Notes: generated by a model from the letters alone, not told the origin. 64,000 bases of DNA from Pseudomonas sp. CC6-YY-74 (GCF_002025205.1 NZ_CP019947.1:1185501-1249500), one strand, 5' to 3'; counted from the first letter of the stretch, positions 1-10,612 are shown. Made by a program: numbers and translations.

Positions 1-1026
1 CCACCGCTGGTGGTGGCCTACGCCATTGCCGGTACCATCCGCTTTGATATCGAAAAGGATGTGCTGGGCGTGGTCGATGGCACGGAAATCCGCCTCAAGG
101 ACATCTGGCCGAGCGACGAGGAAATCGACGCGGTGGTCAAGGCTTCGGTCAAGCCCGAGCAGTTCCGTCAGGTGTATATCCCGATGTTCGACATCACCCG
201 CGAGGCCCGCGAACAGATCAGCCCGTTGTACGACTGGCGCGAGATGAGCACCTATATCCGCCGTCCGCCGTACTGGGAAGGCGCGCTGGCCGGTGAGCGC
301 TCGCTCAAGGGCATGCGCCCGTTGGCCGTGCTGCCAGACAACATCACCACCGATCACCTGTCGCCGTCCAACGCCATCATGCTCGACAGTGCCGCCGGTG
401 AGTACCTGCACAAGATGGGCCTGCCGGAGGAGGACTTCAATTCCTACGCCACCCACCGTGGCGATCACCTGACTGCGCAGCGCGCCACCTTCGCCAACCC
501 GCAACTGGTCAATGAGATGGCGGTAGTCGATGGCAAGGTGAAGAAGGGTTCGCTGACGCGTATCGAGCCGGAAGGCCAGGTCACGCGCATGTGGGAAGCG
601 ATCGAGACCTATATGCAGCGTAAGCAGCCGCTGATAATCATTGCCGGTGCTGACTACGGTCAGGGTTCCTCCCGCGACTGGGCTGCCAAGGGCGTGCGTC
701 TGGCCGGTGTGGAAGCCATTGCCGCGGAAGGTTTCGAGCGCATCCACCGCACCAACCTGCTCGGTATGGGGGTGTTGCCGCTGGAGTTCATGGCGGGCAC
801 TAATCGCCATACGCTGAATATTGACGGTACTGAAACCTATGACGTGATTGGCGAGCGCAAGCCGCTGGCCACGCTGACACTGGTGATCAACCGCAAGAAT
901 GGCGAGCGAGTAGAGGTGCCGGTGACCTGCCGTCTGGATACCGCCGAAGAGGTCTCGATCTACGAGGCGGGTGGTGTGCTGCAGCGTTTTGCCCAGGACT
1001 TCCTGGAATCGACTGTCACGGCCTGA
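1..1026 (+). CDS. acnD: AcnD, Fe/S-dependent 2-methylcitrate dehydratase (C-terminal part)
   Basis: The frame is open from base 1, so this is the last 341 codons of a gene that begins before the window. AcnD is an aconitase-family iron-sulfur enzyme that dehydrates 2-methylcitrate in propionate catabolism. The C-terminal swivel domain is visible: ITTDHLSPSNAI at about codons 114-125 and GADYGQGSSRDWAAKG at about codons 217-232, the Ser-Arg segment that binds substrate carboxylates. The iron-sulfur cysteines lie outside the window. The aconitase family is clear from sequence; AcnD rather than AcnA rests mainly on the prpF gene directly downstream, because AcnD needs PrpF and the two are normally adjacent. 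Confidence 0.9.
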   Translation, partial: PPLVVAYAIAGTIRFDIEKDVLGVVDGTEIRLKDIWPSDEEIDAVVKASVKPEQFRQVYIPMFDITREAREQISPLYDWREMSTYIRRPPYWEGALAGERSLKGMRPLAVLPDNITTDHLSPSNAIMLDSAAGEYLHKMGLPEEDFNSYATHRGDHLTAQRATFANPQLVNEMAVVDGKVKKGSLTRIEPEGQVTRMWEAIETYMQRKQPLIIIAGADYGQGSSRDWAAKGVRLAGVEAIAAEGFERIHRTNLLGMGVLPLEFMAGTNRHTLNIDGTETYDVIGERKPLATLTLVINRKNGERVEVPVTCRLDTAEEVSIYEAGGVLQRFAQDFLESTVTA

Positions 1027-1030
1027 CAGC

Positions 1031-1122
1031 CCGTAGGTTGCTGTTGAACGTAGCGATAGCCAATGTGCCAAGGCGCGCGGGTATCGCGACGTTCAACACG
1101 CGTGGCCCGATCTACAACCCAC
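1031..1122. repeat. REP/BIME-like inverted repeat between acnD and prpF
   Basis: Arms 1043-1058 and 1082-1097 are complementary at 15 of 16 bases, and the outer GTAGGTTG (1033-1040) mirrors CTACAACC near 1112-1119. Paired palindromes starting with GTAGG in intergenic DNA are typical of Pseudomonas REP elements. Here the element sits inside the acnD-prpF operon and may affect mRNA stability. Confidence 0.6.
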
Positions 1123-1180
1123 CGAACATGATTGAGCGAGGCGGCAAGTTGCCGCTTCAGTCTCAGAGGAAAGGCATTTC

Positions 1181-2371
1181 ATGGCCTATGTACCCCAAAT
1201 CAAGGTTCCTGCCACCTATATCCGTGGCGGCACCAGTAAAGGCGTGTTCTTCCGCCTGCAAGACCTCCCCGATACTGCGCAGGTTGCCGGTGCGGCCCGC
1301 GATGCCTTGCTATTGCGCGTGATTGGCAGCCCCGATCCCTATGGTAAGCAAACCGATGGCATGGGGGGGGCGACTTCCAGCACCAGCAAGACCGTGATCC
1401 TGAGCAAAAGCGAGAAAGCCGACCACGACGTCGATTATCTGTTCGGCCAGGTGTCGATCGACAAGGCCTTCGTCGACTGGAGCGGCAACTGCGGCAACCT
1501 CTCGGCGGCGGTCGGCTCGTTCGCCATCAGTGCCGGCCTGGTCGATGCCAGCCGCATTCCCGAGAACGGTATGGCTGTCGTGCGGATCTGGCAGGCCAAT
1601 ATTGGCAAAACCATCATCGCCCACGTGCCGATCACCCAGGGTGACGTGCAGGAAACCGGTGACTTCGAACTCGATGGGGTGACCTTCCCTGCCGCCGAAG
1701 TGCAGCTCGAATTCATCAGCCCGGCCGCGGACGAGGAGGGCGCCGGTGATTCGATGTTCCCCACCGGCAACCTGGTCGACGAGCTCGAGGTGCCGGGTGT
1801 CGGTACCTTCAAGGTGACCATGATCAACGCCGGCATCCCCACCGTGTTCGTCAACGCCGAGGACATTGGCTACACCGGCACTGAACTGCAGGACGCCATC
1901 AACGGTGACGCCAAGGCCCTGGCCATGTTCGAGACCATTCGCGCCTATGGTGCGCTGCGCATGGGCCTGATCCAGAACGTGGATGAAGCCGCCCAACGCC
2001 AGCACACGCCGAAAGTCGCCTTCGTCGCCAAGCCGGCGGCTTACCTGTCTTCCAGCGGCAAGCCAGTGGCCGCGGGCGATATCGACCTGCTGGTGCGCGC
2101 GCTGTCGATGGGCAAGCTGCATCACGCCATGATGGGCACGGCTGCCGTGGCCATCGGCACCGCCGCGGCGATTCCGGGCACCCTGGTGAACCTCGCGGCT
2201 GGCGGCGGGGCGCGCAGCGCCGTGCGCTTCGGCCACCCCTCCGGCACCCTGCGGGTTGGCGCCGAAGCCAACCAAGTCGACGGCGAGTGGACGGTGGTCA
2301 AGGCGATCATGAGTCGCAGCGCCCGCGTGCTGATGGAAGGCTGGGTGCGCGTACCCGGCGATGCGTTCTGA
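1181..2371 (+). CDS. prpF: PrpF, 2-methyl-cis/trans-aconitate isomerase
   Basis: The 396-residue protein belongs to the PrpF family (diaminopimelate-epimerase fold), which isomerises 2-methyl-trans-aconitate made by AcnD to the cis form in the 2-methylcitrate cycle. The N-terminal IRGGTSKGVFF (about residues 12-22) is the conserved family start, and the GNCGNLSAAVG segment near residue 100 is the active-site loop region. The length is normal. The ATG at 1181 follows the purine-rich AGAGGAAAGG at 1165-1174. It lies 154 bp after acnD on the same strand, which fits the usual acnD-prpF pair, and is followed by a terminator. Confidence 0.95.
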   Translation: MAYVPQIKVPATYIRGGTSKGVFFRLQDLPDTAQVAGAARDALLLRVIGSPDPYGKQTDGMGGATSSTSKTVILSKSEKADHDVDYLFGQVSIDKAFVDWSGNCGNLSAAVGSFAISAGLVDASRIPENGMAVVRIWQANIGKTIIAHVPITQGDVQETGDFELDGVTFPAAEVQLEFISPAADEEGAGDSMFPTGNLVDELEVPGVGTFKVTMINAGIPTVFVNAEDIGYTGTELQDAINGDAKALAMFETIRAYGALRMGLIQNVDEAAQRQHTPKVAFVAKPAAYLSSSGKPVAAGDIDLLVRALSMGKLHHAMMGTAAVAIGTAAAIPGTLVNLAAGGGARSAVRFGHPSGTLRVGAEANQVDGEWTVVKAIMSRSARVLMEGWVRVPGDAF

Positions 2372-2395
2372 GGCGTATGGCCTAAGCTGAAGAAG

Positions 2396-2416
2396 AGCCC
2401 GCACAAGCGGGTTTTT
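2396..2416 (+). terminator. Intrinsic terminator after prpF
   Basis: A short stem (CCCGC / GCGGG, loop ACAA) is followed by a T5 run, 25 bp after the prpF stop. It suggests prpD has its own promoter or depends on read-through. Confidence 0.75.
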
Positions 2417-2641
2417 CGCCTTCTGGGTTGGCATGTCGTGGCTGCAGTCATGTAGGTGGTTCGGATCGCCCCTGACCTAGCCCCACGTTTAGCCATGCAC
2501 CCTTGGAGTGCTCTGGGATTGCGTTGGTGCCTGCTCTATGAAGTCAGACGGGCTACAAATTGCGCCAACGCCGTATACCTGCAGTGGTTTCGCGTTTCCC
2601 CGAGGGGCCGGGCCACAAGAAGCCGAAGGAGGAGTGAACAC

Positions 2642-4126
2642 ATGAGCGCCAATGTCGACCTGAATATCCGCCCCGACTATGACCAAGTGATCCAGGACGT
2701 CGCCGACTACGTCCTGACCTACAAGATCGAGTCCGCCGAGGCCCTGAATACCGCACGCAACTGCCTGATGGACACCCTCGGTTGCGGTTTGCTGGCGCTG
2801 CGCTTTCCCGAGTGCACCAAGCATCTCGGTCCGTTCGTCGAGGGTACCGTGGTGCCGAATGGGGCGCGCGTGCCGGGCACCAGTTTCCGTCTGGATCCGC
2901 TTAAGGCCGCCTGGGATATCGGCTGCATCGTGCGTTGGCTGGACTACAACGACACCTGGCTGGCGGCCGAGTGGGGCCATCCATCGGACAACCTCGGCGG
3001 TATTCTCGCGGTGGCCGACCACCTGTCGCAACTGCGCGTATCCCGGGGCGAAACGCCGCTGAGCATGCGTGTGGTGCTGGACGCGATGATCATGGCCCAC
3101 GAGATCCAGGGCGTGTTTGCCCTGGAAAATTCCTTCAACCGGGTTGGTCTGGATCATGTGCTGCTGGTCAAGCTGGCCTCCACCGCCGTCTGCGCCAGGC
3201 TGATGGGGGCCAACCGCGAGCAACTGCTGTCGGCTATCTCGCATGTCTTCGTCGACGGCCAGGCGCTACGTAGCTACCGCCACGCGCCGAACGCCGGGTC
3301 GCGCAAATCCTGGGCGGCGGGCGATGCTACCAGCCGTGGTGTGCGCCTGGCCGATATCGCCATGCGTGGCGAAATGGGCATTCCTGGCGCGCTAAGCGCA
3401 GCGCAATGGGGTTTCTACGATGTGCTGTTCAGTCATACCAACAACGACCTGGCGCTGAAGCCTACTGAGGCGCGCCAATTCAGTTTCCCGCAGGGTTTCG
3501 CCAGCTACGTAATGGAAAACGTGCTGTTCAAGATCAGTTTCCCGGCCGAATTCCATGCGCAGACCGCCTGCGAAGCGGCGGTCATTCTGCACCCTGAGGT
3601 CAGGGATCGCCTGCACGAAATCGATAAAATCGTCATCACCACCCACGAATCGGCGATTCGCATCATCTCCAAGGTGGGCACCTTGGCCAATCCGGCCGAT
3701 CGTGATCACTGCATCCAGTACATGACCGCCGTACCGCTGGTGTTCGGCAACCTGGTGGCCGAGCAGTACGAAGATGACTTTCATGCCGCCCACCCGATCA
3801 TTGACCAGTTGCGCGAGAAGATGGAGATAGTCGAGGACCCGCGCTACACCCGCGAGTACCTGGAAGCCGACAAGCGTTCGATTGCCAATGCCGTTCAGGT
3901 GTTCTTCAAGGATGGCTCATCGACCATGCAGGTCGCGGTTGAGTACCCAGTCGGTCACCGCCGTCGTCGCGCCGAGGGCATTGCGTTGCTGGAGGACAAG
4001 TTCAAGGCCAACCTGGCAACCCGTTTCAGCGCCCAGCGTAGCGCGCAGATTTTCCACCTGTGCCAGGATCAGGCGGCGCTTGAAGCCACGCCGGTGCAGC
4101 GATTCATGGATATGTGGGTGGTGTAA
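2642..4126 (+). CDS. prpD: PrpD, 2-methylcitrate dehydratase
   Basis: The 494-residue protein is a MmgE/PrpD-family, iron-independent 2-methylcitrate dehydratase. The length matches bacterial PrpD proteins. Family segments visible include the N-terminal [31 protein letters not shown] near residues 100-120 and [20 protein letters not shown] near residues 215-235. The frame is open further upstream to 2456, but the ATG at 2642 is preceded by a strong AAGGAGGAG (2626-2634) and gives the expected N terminus. Having both AcnD/PrpF and PrpD means two routes for the same dehydration step; this is common in Pseudomonas. It ends 14 bp from the convergent ppsR. Confidence 0.95.
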   Translation: MSANVDLNIRPDYDQVIQDVADYVLTYKIESAEALNTARNCLMDTLGCGLLALRFPECTKHLGPFVEGTVVPNGARVPGTSFRLDPLKAAWDIGCIVRWLDYNDTWLAAEWGHPSDNLGGILAVADHLSQLRVSRGETPLSMRVVLDAMIMAHEIQGVFALENSFNRVGLDHVLLVKLASTAVCARLMGANREQLLSAISHVFVDGQALRSYRHAPNAGSRKSWAAGDATSRGVRLADIAMRGEMGIPGALSAAQWGFYDVLFSHTNNDLALKPTEARQFSFPQGFASYVMENVLFKISFPAEFHAQTACEAAVILHPEVRDRLHEIDKIVITTHESAIRIISKVGTLANPADRDHCIQYMTAVPLVFGNLVAEQYEDDFHAAHPIIDQLREKMEIVEDPRYTREYLEADKRSIANAVQVFFKDGSSTMQVAVEYPVGHRRRRAEGIALLEDKFKANLATRFSAQRSAQIFHLCQDQAALEATPVQRFMDMWVV

Positions 4127-4140
4127 AGCCCCGATCAACC

Positions 4141-4959
4141 CTACTTTAGGCGGCGCTCGACGCCTTTTTCCACCAGAATCTTGGCGGAAATCTCTTCCAC
4201 GGAAAAATACGTGGAATTGATGAAGTTGATGTTTTCGCGGCGGAACAGACCCTCCACCTCGCGCACCTCGAATTCGGCCTGGGCGAAGCTGGCGTAGCGA
4301 CTGTTGGGCTTGCGCTCATGGCGAATGGCGGTCAATCGATCCGGGTCGATGGTCAGGCCAAACAGCTTGTCTCGGTACTTCTTCAGCACGGCTGGAAGCT
4401 GCAGATGTTCCATGTCGTCTTCGGTTAGCGGGTAATTTGCGGCACGAATTCCGTATTGCATTGCCATATACAGGCAAGTAGGCGTTTTACCGCAACGGGA
4501 AACGCCGACCAGGATCAGGTCGGCCTTGTCGTAATAGTGAGTGCGGGCGCCGTCGTCGTTGTCCAGGGCGAAGTTCACCGCCTCGATACGTTCCATGTAA
4601 TTGGAGTTGTGCCCGATGGAGTGGGACTTGCCGACCGAGTAGGACGAGTGCGAACTCAATTCTTGCTCGAGTGGTGCGAGAAAGCTCGAGAAGATGTCAA
4701 TCATGAAGCCTTCGGATTCGGCTAGAACCTCGCGGATTTCCTGGTTGACGATGGTGTCGAAGATGATTGGTCGCGCATCGTCATTCTCGGCAGCACTATT
4801 GATTTGTTGTACCATTGCGCGCGCTTTTTCCACGCTATCAATGTACGGTCGCGTGAGTTTGGTGAAGGTGATGGTTTCGAACTGCGCCAATAAGCTCTGA
4901 CCCAGGGTTTCGGCCGTAATGCCGGTGCCGTCGGAGATGAAGAAAGCGGTTCGTTTCAT
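4141..4959 (-). CDS. ppsR: PpsR, bifunctional PEP synthase regulatory kinase/pyrophosphorylase (DUF299)
   Basis: The 272-residue DUF299-family protein phosphorylates and dephosphorylates PEP synthase on a threonine next to the catalytic histidine, switching it off or on. The family start [18 protein letters not shown] and the P-loop-like [15 protein letters not shown] (about residues 155-170) are both present. An ATG at 4957-4959 gives the conserved MKRTAFF start; an in-frame GTG two codons upstream (4965) sits nearer an AAGG and cannot be excluded. The gene is divergent from ppsA, its target, with about 177 bp between them, the usual arrangement. Confidence 0.95.
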   Translation of the reverse strand: MKRTAFFISDGTGITAETLGQSLLAQFETITFTKLTRPYIDSVEKARAMVQQINSAAENDDARPIIFDTIVNQEIREVLAESEGFMIDIFSSFLAPLEQELSSHSSYSVGKSHSIGHNSNYMERIEAVNFALDNDDGARTHYYDKADLILVGVSRCGKTPTCLYMAMQYGIRAANYPLTEDDMEHLQLPAVLKKYRDKLFGLTIDPDRLTAIRHERKPNSRYASFAQAEFEVREVEGLFRRENINFINSTYFSVEEISAKILVEKGVERRLK

Positions 4960-5136
4960 TTGCACCGTGGGCCTTAAGCTGAGGACGATTCTTGGCTATC
5001 ATAGGCCCGCTTTTGCAGGCCGAAAGTGGCTGCATTGTTACTTATTTTCCAGGGCCCGGCCACAATCGTGCGGACATGCTCCGCCGAATTTTCCAGCCCC
5101 TTGAGCTTTTCCAACACCATTAGTGGAGAGATCACC

Positions 5137-7509
5137 TTGGTAGAGTACGTAGTTTCCCTCGATAAGCTCGGCAATCACGATGTTGAGCACGTAGGGGGCA
5201 AGAACGCCTCCCTGGGCGAGATGATCAGCAACCTTGCTGGCGCCGGTGTATCGGTTCCCGGTGGTTTCGCTACTACCGCTCAGGCCTACCGCGACTTTCT
5301 CGAGCAGAGCGGCCTGAATGCGCAGATCCATGCGGCGCTGGATGCCTTGGATGTTGACGATGTCAATGCTCTGGCCAAGACCGGTGCGCAAATTCGTCAG
5401 TGGGTGATGGATGCACCCTTCCCGGAGAAGCTCAATTCTGAGATCCGCAAGGCCTTCGCCGCTATGTCCGAAGGCAACGAGCATATGGCCGTAGCTGTGC
5501 GTTCTTCGGCCACCGCGGAAGACCTGCCAGATGCTTCCTTCGCCGGCCAGCAAGAGACCTTCTTGAATATTCGCGGCGTGGACAACGTGATCCGTGCGGC
5601 CAAGGAAGTGTTCGCTTCACTGTTCAATGACCGCGCCATTTCCTACCGCGTCCATCAAGGCTTCGACCACAAGCTGGTGGCCCTGTCTGCCGGCGTGCAG
5701 CGCATGGTGCGCTCGGAAACCGGCACCGCGGGGGTCATGTTCACCCTCGACACCGAGTCGGGTTTTCGCGATGTGGTGTTCATCACCGGCGCTTACGGTC
5801 TCGGCGAGACAGTGGTGCAGGGGGCGGTCAATCCCGACGAATTCTATGTGCACAAGCAGACTCTTGAGGCCGGGCGTCCGGCGATCCTGCGCCGCAATCT
5901 GGGCAGCAAGGCAATCAAGATGATTTACGGCGATGAAGCCAAGGCCGGCAAGTCGGTCAAGGTGGTCGATGTCGACTGTGCTGATCGTGCACGGTTTTGT
6001 CTGAGCGATGCCGAGGTCAGCGAGCTGGCCAGGCAAGCCTTGATCATCGAGAAGCACTACGGCCGGCCGATGGACATCGAATGGGCCAAGGACGGCGATG
6101 ACGGCAAGCTATACGTCGTCCAGGCCCGTCCGGAAACGGTGAGAAGCCGCACCAATATCAATGTGATGGAGCGCTACCTGCTCAAGGAAACCGGCACCGT
6201 GTTGGTCGAGGGCCGGGCGATCGGGCAGAAGATCGGCGCAGGCAAGGTGCGGGTAATCAATGACATCTCCGAAATGGACAAGGTCCAGCCAGGCGACGTG
6301 CTGGTTTCCGACATGACCGACCCGGATTGGGAACCGGTGATGAAGCGTGCCAGTGCCATCGTCACCAACCGTGGCGGGCGCACCTGCCACGCGGCGATCA
6401 TCGCCCGTGAGCTGGGTGTTCCGGCGGTGGTTGGCTGTGGCAATGCCACCCAGGTGCTGAAAGACGGCATGGGTGTGACGGTTTCCTGCGCCGAGGGCGA
6501 CACCGGATTCATCTTCGAGGGCGAGCTGGGCTTCGATATCCGCACAAACTCCGTAGATGCCATGCCCGACCTGCCGTTCAAGATCATGATGAACGTCGGC
6601 AACCCTGATCGCGCCTTCGATTTTGCCCAGCTGCCGAACGCCGGCGTGGGCCTGGCGCGTCTGGAATTCATCATCAACCGGATGATCGGTGTACACCCGA
6701 AAGCGCTGCTGAACTTCGCCGGCCTGCCGCCGGAAATCAAGGACAGCGTCGAGAAGCGTATTGCCGGTTACGATGATCCAGTCAATTTCTATGTCGAGAA
6801 GCTGGTCGAAGGTATCAGCACCCTGGCTGCGGCGTTCTGGCCGAAGAAGGTCATCGTGCGTCTGTCCGACTTCAAGTCCAACGAATACGCCAACCTGATC
6901 GGCGGCAAGCTCTACGAGCCGGAAGAAGAAAATCCGATGCTCGGCTTCCGTGGCGCCTCGCGGTATATCAGCGAGTCCTTCCGCGATTGCTTCGAGCTGG
7001 AATGCCGGGCGATGAAGAAGGTGCGCAACGAGATGGGCCTGACTAACGTCGAGATCATGGTGCCTTTCGTGCGCACCCTGGGCGAAGCCAGCCAGGTGAT
7101 CGACCTGCTGGCCAGCAATGGCCTCAAGCGCGGCGAGAACGGGCTGCGCATCATCATGATGTGCGAACTGCCGTCCAACGCGATTCTGGCTGAAGAGTTC
7201 CTCGAGTTTTTCGACGGCTTCTCGATTGGTTCCAACGACCTGACCCAGTTGACCCTGGGCCTGGACCGCGATTCCGGCATCGTTGCGCACCTGTTCGATG
7301 AACGTAATCCGGCGGTCAAGAAGCTGCTGTCCAATGCCATTCAGGCCTGCAACAAGGCCGGCAAGTACGTCGGCATCTGTGGTCAGGGTCCATCCGATCA
7401 CCCGGATCTGGCCAAGTGGCTGATGGAACAGGGCATCGAAAGTGTGTCGCTTAACCCAGACTCGGTATTGGATACCTGGTTCTTCCTGGCGGAAGCCCAG
7501 CCATCCTGA
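5137..7509 (+). CDS. ppsA: PpsA, phosphoenolpyruvate synthase
   Basis: This 790-residue enzyme converts pyruvate and ATP to PEP, AMP and phosphate for gluconeogenesis. The order is the N-terminal ATP-grasp domain ([10 protein letters not shown] at about 20-30; [19 protein letters not shown]), the phosphohistidine domain with GGRTCHAAI (catalytic His418), and the C-terminal PEP/pyruvate barrel ending near [12 protein letters not shown]. The reading frame has no ATG near the conserved N terminus; the start is a TTG at 5137, with GGAGAG at 5125-5130 six bases before it, giving the family length. It is divergent from ppsR and followed by a strong terminator. Confidence 0.95.
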   Translation: MVEYVVSLDKLGNHDVEHVGGKNASLGEMISNLAGAGVSVPGGFATTAQAYRDFLEQSGLNAQIHAALDALDVDDVNALAKTGAQIRQWVMDAPFPEKLNSEIRKAFAAMSEGNEHMAVAVRSSATAEDLPDASFAGQQETFLNIRGVDNVIRAAKEVFASLFNDRAISYRVHQGFDHKLVALSAGVQRMVRSETGTAGVMFTLDTESGFRDVVFITGAYGLGETVVQGAVNPDEFYVHKQTLEAGRPAILRRNLGSKAIKMIYGDEAKAGKSVKVVDVDCADRARFCLSDAEVSELARQALIIEKHYGRPMDIEWAKDGDDGKLYVVQARPETVRSRTNINVMERYLLKETGTVLVEGRAIGQKIGAGKVRVINDISEMDKVQPGDVLVSDMTDPDWEPVMKRASAIVTNRGGRTCHAAIIARELGVPAVVGCGNATQVLKDGMGVTVSCAEGDTGFIFEGELGFDIRTNSVDAMPDLPFKIMMNVGNPDRAFDFAQLPNAGVGLARLEFIINRMIGVHPKALLNFAGLPPEIKDSVEKRIAGYDDPVNFYVEKLVEGISTLAAAFWPKKVIVRLSDFKSNEYANLIGGKLYEPEEENPMLGFRGASRYISESFRDCFELECRAMKKVRNEMGLTNVEIMVPFVRTLGEASQVIDLLASNGLKRGENGLRIIMMCELPSNAILAEEFLEFFDGFSIGSNDLTQLTLGLDRDSGIVAHLFDERNPAVKKLLSNAIQACNKAGKYVGICGQGPSDHPDLAKWLMEQGIESVSLNPDSVLDTWFFLAEAQPS

Positions 7510-7531
7510 TTTACCGTTAACCTTTTGATTC

Positions 7532-7558
7532 AAGGGCAGGTTAATCCTGCCCTTTTTT
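7532..7558 (+). terminator. Intrinsic terminator of ppsA
   Basis: A perfect 9-bp stem (AAGGGCAGG / CCTGCCCTT), loop TTAAT, runs into a T6 tract 22 bp after the ppsA stop. It argues that the next gene starts downstream, at 7573, not upstream. Confidence 0.92.
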
Positions 7559-7572
7559 GTGCCAGAGCGAAG

Positions 7573-8571
7573 ATGCAAAGTAGCAGTCAGCTTTTCCCCG
7601 TCGCCTTGATCAGCGCGGAATTTCGTTTCGACTTGAGTGAGGATGTCTATCGCCTCAAGCCCGGCAACAGCCCCGACGCCAGCGTCGAGCTGGCCCTCAC
7701 CCGTTTGGGCGTGGCCGGCCACGCGACCGAGCGCGGCGTGCCGGTGATCCTGTTGCCTGGCAGTTTTTCCAATCGACGCTTCTGGTATTCACCCAAGGGG
7801 CTTGGTCTCGGTCCTCACCTGGCGCGTGCCGGCTTCGATGTATGGATCGCCGAAATGCGCGGGCATGGGCTGTCACCGCGCAACAAGGGTTACAGGCACA
7901 ACCGCGTCAGCGACTACGTGCGCTACGACTTGCCGGCGATTGCCGACTTCGTCCATGAGCAGAATCCACAACCGGCCCATTGGCTGGGGCACTCGCTGGG
8001 CGGCATCACCTTGGCCGGTGCGCTGGGCGGGCATCATCTTGACCAGGACCGAGTGGCGTCGGCGGCGTTATTCGGCAGTCAGATCAGTCGCACCTACTGG
8101 CCGCTGAAAGTACCGCCGGTGGAGTGGGGCGGGCGCTTGCTGCTCAAGCGTTTTTCCGTATTGTCCGGCAGCCGGCTCAAGCGCGGGCCGGAAGATGAGC
8201 CGATTGGTCTGGCTTTGGAGAGTTTGCGCTGGCATGGTCTGTTTGGCCGCTTTGGCGATGCCGAACGTGATTGGTGGGCCGGCCTGGCCGAGGTGCGGGT
8301 TCCGGTATTGGCGGTAGCGGCAGCGGGTGACCGGCAGGATCCGCCGTGGGCCTGCCGCAAGTTGCTCGAGCAGTTCGGTTCACCGCTCAACGAGTTTCTT
8401 TGTCTGGGTAAGGAAAACGGTTTCGCCAGCGATTTTGGCCATGTCGAGATGCTGGTCAGCAAAGAGGCGCAACGCGAGGTATGGCCGCTGGTGGCGGGTT
8501 GGCTGGGCAAGGCTCGGGATATCAAAAGGGCCGCGCTTGAGCAGGGAGAGGGCGTTTCGCCTGCGCAGTGA
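7573..8571 (+). CDS. Alpha/beta hydrolase (esterase/lipase-like)
   Basis: The 332-residue protein has the alpha/beta-hydrolase layout. The nucleophile elbow GHSLGG lies near residue 140, GDRQDP near residue 255 may hold the acid, and DFGHVEM near residue 292 the histidine. The ILLPGSFSNRRFWYSP region is the oxyanion-hole strand. No signal peptide is seen. The ATG at 7573 was chosen because it follows the ppsA terminator; a longer frame would start inside that terminator. A putative esterase sits at this place in P. aeruginosa (PA1771, from memory). Substrate unknown. Confidence 0.8.
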   Translation: MQSSSQLFPVALISAEFRFDLSEDVYRLKPGNSPDASVELALTRLGVAGHATERGVPVILLPGSFSNRRFWYSPKGLGLGPHLARAGFDVWIAEMRGHGLSPRNKGYRHNRVSDYVRYDLPAIADFVHEQNPQPAHWLGHSLGGITLAGALGGHHLDQDRVASAALFGSQISRTYWPLKVPPVEWGGRLLLKRFSVLSGSRLKRGPEDEPIGLALESLRWHGLFGRFGDAERDWWAGLAEVRVPVLAVAAAGDRQDPPWACRKLLEQFGSPLNEFLCLGKENGFASDFGHVEMLVSKEAQREVWPLVAGWLGKARDIKRAALEQGEGVSPAQ

Positions 8572-8796
8572 TACCCGCTAATATGCTGCCAAGTGGTTGC
8601 TCGGTGGTTTTCTGGGCTTGGCGCAGTTGCGTTGCTCGTCGCTCGGGAGAACTGCTATCCACATGAGGGCACCCTTGCGCGGGGCCACTGGCATAAGTCA
8701 GGTGCTGGCGGGCCTGGTGCCACTGCCTGTGACGTATGCGCTGATCGTGCCGGCATCGAACTGATTTTCACTGTCTAGTTAACCAGGAGTTTTCCC

Positions 8797-9285
8797 ATGC
8801 ATTACATCACCCCAGATTTGTGTGACGCCTACCCGGAGTTGGTGCAGGTCGTCGAGCCGATGTTCAGCAATTTCGGCGGCCGCGATTCCTTCGGCGGCGA
8901 GATTGTCACCATCAAGTGCTTTGAAGACAACTCGCTGGTCAAGGAGCAGGTCGAGCAGCCAGGCAAGGGCAAGGTGATGGTGGTCGACGGTGGCGCCTCC
9001 ATGCGCCGCGCTCTCCTTGGCGACATGCTCGCGGAAAAAGCCGCGAAGAATGGCTGGGAAGGCCTGGTGATCTATGGCTGTGTACGCGATGTGGATGTCT
9101 TGGCGCAGACCGACCTCGGTATACAGGCGTTGGCCAGCCATCCGATGAAGACCGACAAGCGCGGTATCGGCGACCTAAATGTGGCGGTGACCTTTGCTGG
9201 TGTGACTTTCCGCCCGGGCGAGTACCTGTATGCCGACAACAACGGCATCATCATTTCGCCCGCTGCACTGAAAATGCCGGAATAA
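8797..9285 (+). CDS. rraA: RraA-family protein (regulator of RNase E activity A)
   Basis: The 162-residue protein has the length and sequence of RraA, which binds RNase E and lowers its activity. The conserved segments are [20 protein letters not shown] near residue 30, [11 protein letters not shown] near 70 and [10 protein letters not shown] near the C terminus. Related folds act as 4-hydroxy-4-methyl-2-oxoglutarate or oxaloacetate aldolases, and such proteins are sometimes annotated that way or, wrongly, as MenG; which activity applies is not decided by sequence alone. The ATG at 8797 follows an AGGAG at 8785-8789. cmaX starts 18 bp downstream. Confidence 0.85.
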   Translation: MHYITPDLCDAYPELVQVVEPMFSNFGGRDSFGGEIVTIKCFEDNSLVKEQVEQPGKGKVMVVDGGASMRRALLGDMLAEKAAKNGWEGLVIYGCVRDVDVLAQTDLGIQALASHPMKTDKRGIGDLNVAVTFAGVTFRPGEYLYADNNGIIISPAALKMPE

Positions 9286-9303
9286 GTGATGCCAGGAGTA
9301 GGC

Positions 9304-10299
9304 ATGCACGAGGAAGACAACGCGCAATGGGGCTTGGTGCATGCTTTTGTCCTGGATGGCGCAGGCGGAGCGCGTGCGATAACCCAGGGGCAACTGGCCG
9401 GCCTCGAACTGGCCGAGCAGGAAAGCCTGTGGCTGCACTGGGATCGCAGTCACTCGCAGACCCAGCACTGGCTGCGCGGCGAAAGCGGCTTGAGCGAATT
9501 CGCCTGCGATCTGCTGCTGGAGGAGAACACCCGGCCACGCTTGCTGGCACTGCCTGATGACGAGTTGTTGCTGTTTCTCCGTGGGATCAATCTCAACCCA
9601 GGCGCGGAGCCGGAGGACATGGTGTCAGTACGCATCTTCGCCGCTGCCCGCCGGGTCATTTCTCTGCGCCTGCGACCGTTGCGCGCGACCGAGGACGTGA
9701 TCGCCGACCTTGCGGTCGGGCGCGGACCGAAAACCTCGTCAGAGCTGATCCTGACCCTGGCGGATTACCTGACGGACAAGGTCGACGCCCTGGTCGCCGA
9801 CTTGTCCGAGCGGGTCGACGAGCAGGAGGAACTGGTCGATGCCGATGAGCACGCGGTACCGGATCACGCGCAGTTGCTGCAAGTGCGGCGGCGCGCTGCC
9901 AGCCTGCGCCGCTTTCTCGCGCCACAGAGTGAAATCTACGCGCAGCTGACGCGCAAGCAACAGATCTGGTTCCTTGTCGACGACCCTGGTTATTGGAACG
10001 AACTGCACAACCGTCTGACCCGCTACCTGGAAGAGCTGGAACTCAGCCGTGAACGAGTCAGTCTGCTGCTGGAGGCGGAAAACCGCCGTATGGATCAGCG
10101 GATGAACCGCATCATGTACCGCTTTGCCATCATCACCGGGGTGTTCCTGCCGATGAGCTTCCTTACCGGTCTGCTGGGCATCAATGTTGGCGGCATCCCC
10201 GGCTCTGAGAACGCCTATGGCTTCCTTATCGCCTGCTTGATCATGCTGGTTGTCGCCCTTGCTCAGTGGTGGCTGCTACGCCGTTTGCGCTGGGCCTGA
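9304..10299 (+). CDS. cmaX: CmaX, CorA/ZntB-family metal transporter-like membrane protein
   Basis: The 331-residue protein has a long cytoplasmic, coiled-coil-rich N domain and two C-terminal membrane helices (about residues 272-292 and 303-325). The loop after the first helix reads LLGINVGG, so the CorA 'GMN' is replaced by GIN, as in ZntB zinc transporters. The ATG at 9304 is preceded by AGGAG at 9293-9297. In P. aeruginosa cmaX heads the cmaX-crfX-cmpX-sigX-oprF block and is under SigX control; the gene order here is identical. Confidence 0.9.
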   Translation: MHEEDNAQWGLVHAFVLDGAGGARAITQGQLAGLELAEQESLWLHWDRSHSQTQHWLRGESGLSEFACDLLLEENTRPRLLALPDDELLLFLRGINLNPGAEPEDMVSVRIFAAARRVISLRLRPLRATEDVIADLAVGRGPKTSSELILTLADYLTDKVDALVADLSERVDEQEELVDADEHAVPDHAQLLQVRRRAASLRRFLAPQSEIYAQLTRKQQIWFLVDDPGYWNELHNRLTRYLEELELSRERVSLLLEAENRRMDQRMNRIMYRFAIITGVFLPMSFLTGLLGINVGGIPGSENAYGFLIACLIMLVVALAQWWLLRRLRWA

Positions 10300-10353
10300 T
10301 GTGACTTGCCCCGAGTTGGTCTCGTCTAGCCGAGACGTCCTGTGAGGTGCGTC

Positions 10354-10611
10354 ATGCCCGATCCATTTGAAGAATCCCTGCGCGATATGCTCAAGTCCGG
10401 CGCGTCCGATCACGACGACGACGCTTGTCTGCATCGCGTATTGAAGACTGCCAATCGCCAGGTCGGCGCGGGTGATCTGTTCGCGCTCATGGGCCATTGG
10501 CTCGGCGCCTTGATGATCGCCCTGAATAGCGGCTCGGCCCATGTCGCACCGGTTACCCGTCGCGACTCTAGCGCGTCTACCAATTCTGCTTCTACTAATA
10601 AGGCTGACTGA
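10354..10611 (+). CDS. crfX: CrfX, small conserved protein
   Basis: This 85-residue protein begins PDPFEESLRDMLKS and ends in a Ser/Thr/Asn-rich tail. It matches CrfX, a Pseudomonas protein of unknown biochemical role encoded between cmaX and cmpX and part of the SigX-linked envelope stress block. No signal peptide is evident; a hydrophobic stretch (FALMGHWLGALMIAL) lies near the middle. The cmpX start codon lies one base after its stop, so the two are translationally linked. Confidence 0.85.
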   Translation: MPDPFEESLRDMLKSGASDHDDDACLHRVLKTANRQVGAGDLFALMGHWLGALMIALNSGSAHVAPVTRRDSSASTNSASTNKAD

Positions 10612-10612
10612 A

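Noticed and set aside
2456..2641. A 62-codon N-terminal extension of prpD
   Set aside because: The extension is not family-like, and the ATG at 2642 has a strong ribosome binding site.
6109..7722. A 537-codon open frame on the minus strand opposite ppsA
   Set aside because: Covers the ppsA terminator and the opposite of a conserved enzyme; no coding signature of its own.
9200..9303. A SigX-dependent promoter before cmaX
   Set aside because: Expected from P. aeruginosa, but I could not place a convincing match by eye.
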